Shown here piece after piece: positions 1-7,500 of a DNA stretch of 7,943 nt. The position numbers and the translations under genes are program-made. The first letter of the stretch is position 1, and every line of letters starts with the position of its first letter. This DNA is from Candidatus Cloacimonadota bacterium (GTDB lineage Bacteria > Cloacimonadota > Cloacimonadia > Cloacimonadales > TCS61): NCBI GenBank assembly GCA_027064945.1, contig JAMOPB010000420.1:1-7943 (forward strand), written 5' to 3'. The notes beneath the pieces were generated by a model that had not been told where the DNA came from, ran no database searches, and was given only the letters and a program-made list of their open reading frames with translations.

Positions 1-695
1 GGAATCTCATCAGCACCCATACTAACTTTCCTGCTTGCTCCGATATATCCAAATTTCCCAACCGTTAAATCATATTGAGTAACATCAGCCGGAAATATAA
101 ATAGACCACTTTCATCTGTTGTAAATATTTGGCTGTCTTGATAATAATCTCGCAATTCCACGTTTGCTTTGCCTAATGCTTCACCCGTTACAGCATCCAA
201 AACTCTACCAATTATAATTCTTGATTTTGGATAATATCTTATTTCGCGATCAATTTCACCTAAATCAGCGTCTAAGCTAAAAACTTTGCATGCAAGTCCC
301 TCACCATCAGGAACTTTTATCAATTCCAATAAATCTCCGTCTTTATAAATTGAAATTTGAGGTTTAGATTGAGCTATCAAAGTAGGATCATTCATCAAAT
401 CATCATCAGCAAATTTATCTTTAATCCAAAAAGTAAAATAGCCTTCATCTGCTTGAATATGAAAAAGTTGCTTTGCTCGTTTGGATTTGCCTTCCCCCAC
501 AGAAATTAATTTGCCATCTAAGGCAGTTTCATCTGCCACTCCATTCACAAATTCTGTTTTGTTCCCAATCGTGCCACTAATAAATCCATTACATTCTCCA
601 CCAAACTCATCCCAATCCAATTGAATCTCATAATTTGCTGCATTCAATGGAAAGATTGTTATCAGAAAAATCATTAACAGTCCCCATTTCTTCAT
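1..695 (-). CDS. Secreted protein with carboxypeptidase-regulatory-like (CNA-B/transthyretin-type) domain; 3' end outside window
   Basis: I translated this frame by hand from ATG at 695 and found 231 codons with no stop before the left edge, so the protein is C-terminally incomplete. The start is fixed by AAGGAGG at 701-707, five bases upstream. Residues 1-19 are a signal peptide: KK, a hydrophobic stretch LLMIFLITIF, then cleavage probably after PLNA. Residues 20-157 are a polar, probably beta-rich region that I do not recognise; it has two cysteines (C35, C136) that could form a disulfide. Residues 160-231 match the carboxypeptidase-regulatory-like beta-sandwich pattern: GRVLDAVTGEALGKANVEL, then TTDESGLFIF, then YDLTVGKFGY. 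Such domains are common in envelope and secreted proteins of FCB bacteria, where they act as structural or binding modules. The gene is the last visible one of the minus-strand operon, 31 bp after the EIIA gene. Function is unknown. Export and the C-terminal domain are well supported; the rest is not. Confidence 0.8.
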   Translation of the reverse strand, partial: MKKWGLLMIFLITIFPLNAANYEIQLDWDEFGGECNGFISGTIGNKTEFVNGVADETALDGKLISVGEGKSKRAKQLFHIQADEGYFTFWIKDKFADDDLMNDPTLIAQSKPQISIYKDGDLLELIKVPDGEGLACKVFSLDADLGEIDREIRYYPKSRIIIGRVLDAVTGEALGKANVELRDYYQDSQIFTTDESGLFIFPADVTQYDLTVGKFGYIGASRKVSMGADEI

Positions 696-726
696 CAACT
701 CCTCCTTAAACTTCAGATAAAAATAA

Positions 727-1551
727 TCAAAATTCAATATCTTCTTCAAAATTTCCCAATACCTGTTCAAGTCTAATTACTTGGATAAACCCAACACCTT
801 TTTCATTCAGATCTATCTTATATTGTTTTAATACTTTCATTAATTTTTCGGCTTGTTTACGCTTTTCTATGTATGCAAAAAATAGAGATGAATTTGATGA
901 TTTCCCATGTGCCATATAGCTAAGTCCTGCAAAAATTGGCATTTCATATGCCATTTTACGCGCCATAGAAGTAGATTCTACAATCGATGAATTGGTAATT
1001 CCCACTTCCACCATTGCTTCCAATACTTCCGGTGTTTTTTCAGAATGATGCAAAGTAAGGATCATCAGATAGTTGTTTTCAACTTCTTCGGTTTCTTCTT
1101 CATCTTCATATGCCAACATAAGATTATAAACTTCATCTTTGCTTTCACAAGCAATCAGCTTTTCTCTAAATTGATCATCGCGTAATAATCTTGAAGATTT
1201 TGCCAATAGTTGAAGATATTCTTTATTCTGATTTTCAGCACATCCAAAGAAAAAGACAATTTTCACTTTTCCCATATCCGGATTATCATAATCTATCCCG
1301 TCTTTTAAAATGATAATTGTTAGAAATAATTTTTCTACAACTTCAGATCTTGCGTGTGGAAGTGCTACTCCCGGCATCAATTCTGTGTTTGCAATCTTTT
1401 CTCGTTTCTTTAGTTCATTTAAAAACTTTTTACTATTTATCAGATAATCATGTGTATAAACATGATCAACCATACCTTTAAAAAGTTCACTTTTCGAATC
1501 TACTTGAGGATTGATAACAATAAGATCTTTATCAATTATATTTTTCCACAT
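727..1551 (-). CDS. PTS EIIA (PtsN/fructose-type) domain fused to a PII-like C-terminal domain; likely regulator of the adjacent antiporter
   Basis: This is a 274-residue soluble protein with no signal peptide. Residues 1-147 are a PTS EIIA type-2 domain. The phospho-acceptor histidine is H66 in MPGVALPHAR, the family active-site signature, followed by the usual FFFGC core strand and LLRDDQFREKL helix. An acidic linker (about 148-157, EDEEETEEVE) leads to residues 158-270, whose pattern (LMILTLHHSEKTPEVLEAMVE start, later SLFFAYIEKR and VGFIQVIRLEQVLG) looks like a ferredoxin-like PII or PII-like fold. That second assignment is by eye. The start is supported by GGAGG four bases upstream. Known biology: EIIA-Ntr proteins control potassium transport in Escherichia coli by binding TrkA and KdpD, depending on phosphorylation. 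Here the gene directly follows a CPA2 antiporter that lacks its own RCK domain, so I infer that this protein gates or senses for it. No EIIB or EIIC partner is visible, which argues against a sugar-uptake role. Confidence 0.85.
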   Translation of the reverse strand: MWKNIIDKDLIVINPQVDSKSELFKGMVDHVYTHDYLINSKKFLNELKKREKIANTELMPGVALPHARSEVVEKLFLTIIILKDGIDYDNPDMGKVKIVFFFGCAENQNKEYLQLLAKSSRLLRDDQFREKLIACESKDEVYNLMLAYEDEEETEEVENNYLMILTLHHSEKTPEVLEAMVEVGITNSSIVESTSMARKMAYEMPIFAGLSYMAHGKSSNSSLFFAYIEKRKQAEKLMKVLKQYKIDLNEKGVGFIQVIRLEQVLGNFEEDIEF

Positions 1552-1569
1552 TTATCCTCCAAATTTTTA

Positions 1570-1586
1570 CTTAGAAATTTTCTAAG
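1570..1586 (-). repeat. Perfect 7-bp inverted repeat between antiporter and EIIA genes
   Basis: CTTAGAA and TTCTAAG flank a 3-base loop in the 67-bp gap between the antiporter stop and the EIIA start. The stem has only two G-C pairs, and on the coding strand it is followed by TAAAAATTT rather than a U-run, so it is not a convincing terminator. It could be an mRNA-processing or stabilising hairpin or a small operator. It ends about 10 bases before the GGAGG ribosome site of the EIIA gene. Chance occurrence in AT-rich DNA is possible. Confidence 0.3.
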
Positions 1587-1618
1587 AGTTAAAGATTATC
1601 ACAAAATAACTCTGCAGG

Positions 1619-2785
1619 CTATTTAAAGCCTTTGCTTCCAATTTTTGTAAAGCTAAATTTTAACATAAAAGGTGTGAAGACTGCACTGGCAATAACCATT
1701 AAGATTGTTGCGGAGAGAAAATCTGATGAAATCAAATTCTTTGCTACAGCCATATTTGCCACAATTAAAGCTACTTCACCTCTTGGCACCATTCCTATTC
1801 CGATACGTAAAGATCTTACATTATCAAATCCATTTATTCTTGCTCCTATGCCACTACCAATAATTTTCCCTACAATCGACAGGACAATAAAACTTATCAC
1901 TATTATCGGTTTCGTTTCAATATCAAAAAGATCAAATTCCAAACCAATTCCAACAAAAAAAACATCTACAAAAAAAGATTTTCCTAATGCGGAAATCCCT
2001 TCATGAACTTTTGCTTTATATTCTGTTTGACCTAAAAAAAGTCCTGCAAAATATGCGCCGGTAATTGCAGCTAAACCTGTGCTTTCGGCTAACCAAGCAT
2101 ATAACATAACCACAGCCACCGCCAAAGAGACAACCACATTATCCAATAAAAGTTTATGAAGATTTAGAAAAAAAGGTTTAAGTAAGAAATATCCTCCAAA
2201 AATTGTTAAAACAAAAAATAATCCGATTTTCCCAAACTGCCAAAAAATCATACTTGAAGATCCACCGTTATTTGCAGTTATTCCGAATACAATCGTAAGT
2301 AAAAGAATTCCAACAATATCATCAATAATTGCGGCATTTACTATTGTTCTGCCTTCCACATGCTTCAGTTTTTTCAAATCAAGTAAAGTCATCACGCTCA
2401 CGCTTACGCTTGTGGCTGTAAATATAACTCCCACAACCATAGCTTCTGCTAAATTATGATTGATAAAATAAGCCAATACAGCACCGAAGGTGAAAGGTAA
2501 TATAATCCCGCCCATTGCAGGAACAAGCGCTTGTTTGGAATCTTTTTTTATCTGCTTTAGATCGGTTTCTATCCCCGCTTCAAAAAGCAAAAACAAAACA
2601 CCTACTTTCCCAATCCAAAGAATAATCTCATCAGGTTTTATAAATCCCAAAACAGTTGGACCTAATATCACCCCTAAAAATAACATTCCTATTACGGGTG
2701 GCTGACGAAATCTACGAGAAATAGCTCCTAATACTTTTGATAAAAAAATTATTATTGCTAAATCTAAAAATATTTTATGTTCCAT
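1619..2785 (-). CDS. CPA2-family Na+(K+)/H+ antiporter, membrane domain only
   Basis: This 388-residue, very hydrophobic protein has about 12-13 membrane segments (for example near 5-19, 33-48, 53-69, 88-108, 113-133, 150-168, 213-229, 293-311, 325-345 and 359-376). It matches the sodium/hydrogen exchanger family of the CPA2 (NapA/KefB) type. Visible hallmarks are FRQPPVIGMLFLGVILGP (26-43), TATSVSVSV (123-131, the discontinuous helix), NAAIIDDI with the ion-binding pair D155-D156, and GMVPRGEVAL late in the protein. The double aspartate is typical of electrogenic members that exchange Na+ or K+ for H+. The protein ends right after the last helix, so it lacks the C-terminal RCK/TrkA-N and TrkA-C domains of KefB/KefC. 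The start lies 2 bp after the mltG stop, and its ribosome site (AAGGAAT, 2794-2800) is inside the mltG end, so translation is probably coupled. Ion specificity cannot be read from the sequence. Confidence 0.93.
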   Translation of the reverse strand: MEHKIFLDLAIIIFLSKVLGAISRRFRQPPVIGMLFLGVILGPTVLGFIKPDEIILWIGKVGVLFLLFEAGIETDLKQIKKDSKQALVPAMGGIILPFTFGAVLAYFINHNLAEAMVVGVIFTATSVSVSVMTLLDLKKLKHVEGRTIVNAAIIDDIVGILLLTIVFGITANNGGSSSMIFWQFGKIGLFFVLTIFGGYFLLKPFFLNLHKLLLDNVVVSLAVAVVMLYAWLAESTGLAAITGAYFAGLFLGQTEYKAKVHEGISALGKSFFVDVFFVGIGLEFDLFDIETKPIIVISFIVLSIVGKIIGSGIGARINGFDNVRSLRIGIGMVPRGEVALIVANMAVAKNLISSDFLSATILMVIASAVFTPFMLKFSFTKIGSKGFK

Positions 2786-2787
2786 AA

Positions 2788-3756
2788 TTAATTCCTTTGG
2801 CGAGATAAATGTTGGCTATAAGTTTGGCTAAATGTATGTCTTCCTCCACCTGATGCAAAGAAATAAAAATAATCTGTTTCTTTAGGTTCCAAAACAGCTT
2901 TTATTGAAGATTTTGACGGACTGCAAATAGGTGTGGGAGGTAAACCTTTGTGTAGATATGTATTATATGGAGAATCTATTTTCAAATCCTTATAATAGAT
3001 TTTCTTTCTCTTTTCACCATTTAGTTCCAATATATATGCAACGGTTGGATCTGCTTGCAATCTCATGCCAATATCTAACCTGTTCAGATAAACACTGGCA
3101 ATGATTGGTTTTTCTTCTTCAAATTGTGCTTCTCTTTCTACAATTGAAGCTAAAGTTAATATCGAATAATAATTCATCTCTTTTGAATGTGAAAAATCTA
3201 AATCTTTAGTTTGAGAAAAATGCTGCTCCACCATTGTTTTTAAAATAAATTTCTCAGATGCATTTTCAGGGAAAAAATATGTTTCAGGATAAAGAAATCC
3301 TTCTAAACTTGTTGCATCAAAACCTGTTAATTCCTCAATATAATCGGCATTTTTACTAAGACTATCAAATATAGCAAATTCACCCAAATTATTATTCTTT
3401 AAGATAAGAAATGTTTGTTTTAAGTTTAAACCTTCAGGAATAGTAATTTTTTTTAATTGTACTTGCCCTGATTCTATCTTCTTTAATATATCCCAACTGT
3501 TTAATTTACCCTCAAAATGGTACAAACCATAATCCAAATTCTTTGCTTTCCCACTAAAACGAGTAAACCAGTAAAACGCAAACCGAGAATTTATCAGATT
3601 TTCATCAGCTAATCTATTGGCAATGCTTAAGGCAGATTCACCTTTATGAATACGAAAATAGATATCGTTAAACTCTTTAGTTTTAAGAAAAGATTGTGAA
3701 AAAATGAATAACACAGTAAGAAGAATAGCAATAAAAAGCAAAATCCATTTTCTCAT
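2788..3756 (-). CDS. mltG: Endolytic murein transglycosylase MltG (YceG family)
   Basis: This 322-residue, inner-membrane-anchored enzyme cleaves nascent peptidoglycan glycan strands and is thought to set their length. Residues 5-20 form a single N-terminal membrane helix after MRKW, with the rest periplasmic. Residues 30-105 resemble the LysM-like portion (FRIHKGESALSIANRL; LNSWDILKKIESGQ). The catalytic part shows the family landmarks in order: TIPEGLNLKQT (105-115), LEGFLYPETYFF (151-162), LASIVEREAQ (202-211) with the likely catalytic glutamate E207, VYLNRLDIGMRLQADPTVAY (222-241), SPYNTYLHKGLPPTPICSPS (262-281) and the C-terminal YFFASGGGRHTFSQTYSQH. Length is normal for the family and nothing is broken. 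Its ATG overlaps the ruvX stop by four bases (ATGA at 3753-3756), and a GGAAG sits about eight bases upstream within ruvX. The overlap shows co-translation with ruvX. Confidence 0.96.
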   Translation of the reverse strand: MRKWILLFIAILLTVLFIFSQSFLKTKEFNDIYFRIHKGESALSIANRLADENLINSRFAFYWFTRFSGKAKNLDYGLYHFEGKLNSWDILKKIESGQVQLKKITIPEGLNLKQTFLILKNNNLGEFAIFDSLSKNADYIEELTGFDATSLEGFLYPETYFFPENASEKFILKTMVEQHFSQTKDLDFSHSKEMNYYSILTLASIVEREAQFEEEKPIIASVYLNRLDIGMRLQADPTVAYILELNGEKRKKIYYKDLKIDSPYNTYLHKGLPPTPICSPSKSSIKAVLEPKETDYFYFFASGGGRHTFSQTYSQHLSRQRN

Positions 3757-4166
3757 CGTCTATCTTCCAAATAATTTTTTAAAATAATTGATGCAGCCAT
3801 TTTATCGATAACTTTTTTTCTCTCTTTTGGAGAATATCCCATCTCTTTTAATAAATCAGTAGCTTCTGCAGTGGAATATCTTTCATCATAAAAAATAACT
3901 TCAATTTCAACTTGCTCCTCCAATTTCTTCTTAAAAGCTCGCACTTCAATTGTTTTTTTGGAATCTTCACCTGAAAGATTTAATGGTAGCCCTAAAATAA
4001 TTTGCCCCACATTCTCATTCCTTATAATCTCGCTAATTGCTTCAAATAATTTTTCATTATTAGGAAGTACTACAAATGGTTTGGAAATAATCTGCATTGG
4101 ATCACTAAGCGCAATACCAACTCTTTTCTCTCCATAATCAATTCCCATTAATCTATAAATTGCCAT
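3753..4166 (-). CDS. ruvX: RuvX/YqgF family pre-16S rRNA nuclease (putative Holliday junction resolvase)
   Basis: This 137-residue cytoplasmic protein has the RNase H-like fold of the YqgF/RuvX family. In Escherichia coli the family member is essential and takes part in maturing the 5' end of 16S rRNA; a Holliday-junction resolvase role has also been proposed. Family motifs are complete: MGIDYGEKRVGIALSD (7-22), ILGLPLNLSG (57-66), FYDERYSTAEA (92-102) and KVIDKMAASIIL (118-129). The likely metal-binding acidic residues are D10, E95 and D121. I take ATG at 4166 because AGTAGG lies a few bases upstream. The alternative Met7, just before GIDYG, has no ribosome site. It is the first gene of the minus-strand operon and overlaps mltG by four bases. 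Nothing is missing or odd. Confidence 0.95.
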   Translation of the reverse strand: MAIYRLMGIDYGEKRVGIALSDPMQIISKPFVVLPNNEKLFEAISEIIRNENVGQIILGLPLNLSGEDSKKTIEVRAFKKKLEEQVEIEVIFYDERYSTAEATDLLKEMGYSPKERKKVIDKMAASIILKNYLEDRR

Positions 4167-4176
4167 TTAAACCTAC

Positions 4177-4270
4177 TTTGCTATTTCGCAAAAAAGAAAG
4201 AAATCAGCTTAAAACCTGCGTTCCCTATTGACCACAGAAAGATAGAGATTATGAGCCTGATGATTCTTTC
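4177..4270 (-). promoter_or_regulatory. Leader hairpin with U-run before ruvX; possible attenuator or terminator
   Basis: Read on the minus strand, GAAAGAATCATCAGGCT (4270-4254) can pair with AGCTGATTTCTTTC (4209-4196): 14 base pairs with a 2-base and a 1-base bulge and a 44-base loop. Six T residues (4195-4190) follow the 3' arm directly, as in an intrinsic terminator. The last Ts plus GC (4192-4188) can instead form a 5-bp hairpin, TTTGC/GCAAA, with 4181-4177, immediately before the AGTAGG ribosome site of ruvX. The two pairings do not overlap in the large stem, so both could form. The large loop and A-U richness make a strong terminator doubtful. I infer a possible leader control element; no known riboswitch class is recognised. 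Confidence 0.35.
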
Positions 4271-4369
4271 AAATAACTTTGCGAGTTTGCCATATTTGAT
4301 ATATTTATTTAAAATCTTATAACATCAAAACTTATAAATATTGTTCTGAAATAAACTCTTGAACCTGTT

Positions 4370-4375
4370 ATTATA
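4370..4375 (-). promoter_or_regulatory. Candidate -10 box for the ruvX operon
   Basis: TATAAT, a perfect sigma-70 -10 hexamer, reads on the minus strand about 200 bases upstream of ruvX. No good -35 box lies 16-18 bases before it. A perfect TTGACA sits further upstream at 4417-4412, but 36 bases from this hexamer; only a weak TAAAAT lies nearer to it, at about 14 bases. Matches of this kind arise easily in such AT-rich DNA, so this is a candidate only. Confidence 0.3.
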
Positions 4376-4498
4376 ACTTATTTTTTGTGAGATTTTATAT
4401 TTGTATTTTTTTGTCAAATATTTTCCCGTCTCCTTATTTTAGTTCTCCATCAATAGAATAATTTTTCTTAATCATAAAATTAATTACTCGTTTGGAAT

Positions 4499-4516
4499 TA
4501 CATTTGCATTATAGAT
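4499..4516 (+). promoter_or_regulatory. Candidate promoter core for the C25 peptidase gene
   Basis: TACATTTG (4499-4506) fits the Bacteroidota -7 consensus TAnnTTTG, and TATAGAT (4510-4516) overlaps the position a sigma-70-like -10 would take. Either would start the transcript some 30-40 bases before the ATG. I could not find a matching TTTG/TTG element about 20 bases upstream, so the assignment is weak and depends on which sigma-factor preference the organism has. Confidence 0.25.
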
Positions 4517-4550
4517 AGCAAAAAAATAACTTAAATATTAAGGAGAACAA

Positions 4551-7500
4551 ATGATGAGAAAATTATTACTTTTAGTTTTCATAGCAATTGCTTCAATAAG
4601 CTTGTTTGCTAACCAAGCAATCACTTTTAAGCAAGTTGCTAAATCTGAAATCTCTTCTATTAGTGATTTCGGTTTTAATGCAAATTTTGCATTTGACGCA
4701 ATAAACACTGTAGAAGTGAGTACAGAAAGAGGAATGTTTACAAATTTACAAATTGATGATTTCACACACACTGCAAAGCTTGGTGCTCCTAAGCTTCCGG
4801 TATTACGTAAAATTATCTCAGTTCCTTTTGGAGCTAAGGTATCAGCAGAAATGGTGAGCTTTGATGTATCAGAAGCTCAATTAGAATTACCGGTTATGCC
4901 GGCTCAACCATCTATTTCAAAGAATGAGAACGCTGAAATTCCTGCTTTTGAATACAACCAAGAAGCATATAGCAAACACGGCTATAACAACCAACCAAAT
5001 GTAAGAGTTGAAGAACTTGGAATTATGCGTGGCATGCGTTTATTTGCATTAGTTTTTGAACCTGTAAAATACAACCCAAGCACAAACTCAATCAAAGTTT
5101 ACAACAATGTAAACATTAGTGTCAAATTCGATAACGCTGACTTAAGTTTAACTGCTGAAAAAAGAGCAAAAACATTTAGTCCTTATTTTGAATATGTTTA
5201 TAGCAGATCAATTTTCAACTACACAAAAACTCGTGATGAAATTACAAATTATCCTATTAGCTATATCATTATTTCCGATCCTATGTTTGAAGATCAACTC
5301 GCTCCATTTATTCAATGGAAAATAGAAATGGGATATAATGTAATCACAGGATATACAGATGAAATCGGTTCTACAAAACCACAAATAAAATCTTTTATCC
5401 AAGAACAATATGACAATGCCACAGCAGAAAATCCTGCTCCTTCTTTTGTTCTTTTCGTAGGTGATGTTGCTCAAATTCCTGCTTATAGCGGAACTACCGG
5501 AAGTCATATCACAGATTTAGATTATGTGAAATTGGATGGCACAGACTTCTTACCTGAAATGTATTATGGACGTTTTAGTGCAAATAACACTTCAGAACTC
5601 CAACCTCAAATTGATAAAACTTTAGAATATGAAAAATATGAAATGCCGGATCCTAGTTATCTTGGTGAAGTTGTGATGATTGCAGGTGTAGATTCAAATA
5701 ATGCACCAACATACGGTAATGGTGCTATTAATTATGGAACACAACAATATTTTAATATGAATCATAACATTGATTCTCACACTTATCTCTATCCTGCTTC
5801 AGGATCCAGTGATTCACAAATTATTGCTGATGTAGCCAATGGTATTGGATATATCAATTATACTGCTCATGGTTCACCAACAACTTGGCATGATCCAAGT
5901 TTTACAATTTCAGATATTAATAGTTTGGGAAACATTCATGAATATCCTTTAGCTGTAGGAAACTGCTGTCTTACCAATAAATTCGAAACACAAACTTGTT
6001 TTGGAGAAGCATGGTTACGTGCAGAAGATCAAGGTGCTATCGGTTATATCGGTGGTACAAACAGTACATATTGGGATGAAGATTATTGGTGGGCAGTTGG
6101 AGCCGGTCCAATAGTTGGAAATGGTCCTACATATGATCAAACAGGTCGCGGAGTTTATGACGGATTATTCCATGATCAAGAAAACGAAGCTACTTTTGCA
6201 AATTGGTTTACTTCTACAGGTTCTATGATTGTTAACGGTAACTTAGCTGTTATGGAAGGTAATTCATCACGCCCTGACTATTATTGGGAAATTTATTCTT
6301 TAATGGGTGATCCTTCATTAACTGCTTATTTAGGTGTTCCTACAACAAATGAAGCTTCTTATCCTTCTTCAATCTTAATCGGAATGGAAAGTATGACTAT
6401 TAATGCGACACCATATTCTTATGCGTCATTAACACTTGACGGTGAAATTCATGGAACAGCTTTGATAGGAGAAGACGGTTCCGCTACAATGGAATTTACT
6501 CCATTTACAGTTCCGGGAAATGCTAAACTTGTTATCACAGCTCAAAATAAAGAACCAATAATTGAACTCATCGAAGTTATTCCAAATGATGGACCATATA
6601 CAGTTGTAGAAAATTATGAAGTAAATGGCTCCACAGCATTTGGACAAACCATCTCATTTGACATGGATTTCAGAAATGTTGGTTCTGAGCCTGCAACAGG
6701 AATCACAGCTACACTATCTACTGAAGATAATTATTTATCAGTTACAAACGCTACATTAGCGGTTGGTGATATTGATGCAGAAACAACTTCATCATTCTCT
6801 GACGCTTTTGGTGTGGAAATTGCCGATAATGCTCCTGATGAATATTCTGCTGAATTAACCGTTACAATGGTTGGCAATGAAGCAACTTGGACAACAAACT
6901 TAAATATAACCTTACAAGGTCCTGTTTTTGAAATTGGAAATATGATAATTGAAGATTCCGGAAATAATGGCTTATTAGATGCCGGCGAAACAGCAACAAT
7001 CACAATTCCTGTTACAAATATCGGTTCAGTTACTTCTCCTGATTTAGAAGCAAGTCTAATTACTTCTACCCCAAACATAATCACAATAGATTCTGCAGAA
7101 TCTAATTTAGCAGGCTTAGAGAGTAATGAAACAGGTGAATTAACATTTGAGATTTCAGTATCAGAAGATGCAGAAGAAGGTTCTACTGCAATCTTAGCAA
7201 TGGCAGTCAATGCCGGTGCTTATACTGCAAATGAAACATTCTATCCTTCTGTAGGTCTTGTATTTGAAGATTTCGAAACAGGTGATTTTTCATCATTTGA
7301 TTGGGAACAAGGATCTACCGGATGGCAAATTTCCAACGATGCTCAAGAAGGCAGCCATTCAATGCAAAACGTTGATATCAATGATAACCAAACAGCTTCA
7401 ATTTCTATTACAATGGATATTGCTGCTGATGGCGAGATTTCTTTCTGGAAAAAAGTTTCTAGCGAATCTAGTTATGATTATCTTCGTTTCTATATTGATG

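Larger units (their letters stand above)
4167..4550. other. Non-coding divergent intergenic region
   Basis: These 384 bp separate ruvX (leftward) from the C25 peptidase gene (rightward). They hold no convincing gene on either strand. The half near ruvX is less AT-rich and contains the leader hairpins described separately. The middle and right parts are very AT-rich, with T-runs (such as 4381-4386 and 4405-4412), and hold the only plausible promoters for both units. The ribosome site of the rightward gene (AAGGAG, 4540-4545) is at its right end. I see no tRNA, riboswitch consensus or repeat array. Confidence 0.8.

Noticed and set aside
1632..2705. Open frames on the plus strand at 1632-2006 and 2490-2705
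   Set aside because: They lie antisense to the clear antiporter gene, have no ribosome site and no family resemblance; they are shadows of its codon pattern.
4228..4252. Plus-strand TTGACC with TATGAG as a promoter for the peptidase gene
   Set aside because: The -10 match is poor and it lies about 300 bases upstream, with its sequence better explained as the loop of the ruvX leader hairpin.
4412..4417. Perfect minus-strand TTGACA as a -35 box
   Set aside because: No good -10 hexamer lies 16-18 bases downstream; only a weak TAAAAT at about 14 bases and a perfect TATAAT at 36 bases.
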